5,563 nucleotides of DNA from CAYTQK01 sp964439745 (GTDB lineage Bacteria; Desulfobacterota; Desulfobacteria; Desulfobacterales; Desulfosudaceae), in NCBI GenBank assembly GCA_964439745.1, contig CAYTQK010000219.1:1-5563 (forward strand). Direction: 5' to 3'. The translations under genes and the position numbers were made by a program. The notes under the pieces were generated by a model. The model did not search any database. It worked only from the letters and a program-made list of their open reading frames with translations, and was not told the DNA's origin. Numbering within the stretch: position 1 is the stretch's first letter; each line of letters starts with the position of its first letter. This document shows, one piece after another, positions 5,272 to 5,563 of the stretch.

Positions 5272-5563
5272 TTACGAAGCCATCAATATTTTGGCTTCTT
5301 TCTTTTTAAAGAAGCCGAAAAAATCAATCCTGCCGGCATCTCTGAGGGCTTTTCCATGGCTGTTGTGCCAATATAGGAATCGACTGCTGTCAAGCACCTG
5401 GAATATGCTTGGGGAGGTGTCCTTTAAAAACGAGAGGATAAAGGCGGTATAGTAATCCATCACCAGTTCCCGGCCTGTTGCCTGGGCGGCCCGGCAGGCA
5501 CTGACAACCCGGTCGACGTTCTGGGAAGAGCAGAACAGCAGTATCAGCCGTTTGTTGTCTTTT
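5272..5563 (-). pseudogene. Truncated metallo-beta-lactamase-fold (RNase J-like / beta-CASP) protein, internal-to-C-terminal fragment
   Basis: The frame is open from the right edge and should be read beyond the GTG at 5461-5463. It begins KDNKRLILLFCSSQNVDRVV, then SACRAAQATGRELVMDYYTAFIL. The pattern C-S-x-Q-N-x-D-R-x-V with a later G-R-x-L-V-x-D-x-Y-T-A matches, as I remember the family, the beta-CASP part of RNase J-like MBL-fold hydrolases. These normally continue with the last metal-binding histidines, which are missing here. Instead the protein runs through FLYWHNSHGKALRDAG and a Phe/Lys-rich FFGFFKKKEAKILMAS to a TAA at 5272-5274, exactly where base composition turns AT-rich. I infer a 3' truncation by rearrangement. 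The start lies outside the window, so the length of the rest is unknown. Confidence 0.55.
5276..5316. repeat. Alternating GAAGCC / GGCTTC / GAAGCC inverted repeats
   Basis: GGCTTCTTT (5293-5301) pairs perfectly with AAAGAAGCC (5308-5316) across a 6-nt loop. The same GGCTTC can instead pair with GAAGCC at 5276-5281. The two hairpins exclude each other. They lie in the final codons of the truncated MBL-fold frame and have no T-run after them. Confidence 0.55.

Noticed and set aside
1..5563. CRISPR array, tRNA, rRNA or complete insertion sequence
   Set aside because: No regularly spaced direct repeats, no cloverleaf-like or rRNA-like sequence, and no transposase motif were seen on either strand.

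Overview
The window looks like a chromosomal accessory stretch of a GC-rich anaerobic bacterium. The coding regions are GC-rich and the breaks between gene blocks are strongly AT-rich. A tandem acyl-CoA dehydrogenase and a putative Fe-S Old Yellow Enzyme, set among broken genes and palindromes, would suit a Desulfobacterota-type sulfate reducer or syntroph. That placement is inference; nothing here is a taxonomic marker.

Layout. Positions 1-340 hold a decayed nucleotidyltransferase (AbiEii/MNT-like) reading in two frames. It ends in an ATGA overlap with the start of the main gene. Positions 337-2949 encode one 870-residue protein of two fused acyl-CoA dehydrogenase modules. After 18 nt comes a 60-codon ORF resembling the N-terminus of a SnoaL/NTF2-like protein, apparently cut off. 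Converging on it is a 371-residue Old Yellow Enzyme family reductase (4305-3190, minus), with a clear ribosome site and a near-consensus promoter. From 4434 to 5563 there is no complete gene that I recognise. This part holds a perfect 28-bp palindrome, a CPHC-containing fragment on plus, a 57-codon remnant of an AAA_14-type ATPase with its own promoter and ribosome site, an AT-rich spacer with nested inverted repeats, and the truncated C-terminal end of a metallo-beta-lactamase-fold protein running off the right edge.

How it fits together. The two intact enzymes are both flavoproteins acting on C=C bonds: the dehydrogenase makes an alpha,beta-unsaturated acyl-CoA, and the OYE-type enzyme would reduce an activated alkene or dienoyl substrate. 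Together with the SnoaL-like remnant this suggests breakdown of an unusual, perhaps cyclic or branched, acyl-CoA, but the substrate cannot be read from sequence. Flanking them are at least five partial genes, so the two catabolic genes look like an island in a repeatedly rearranged region. The most interesting protein feature is the complementary loss of motifs in the two halves of the dehydrogenase, which predicts a single composite FAD site per chain.
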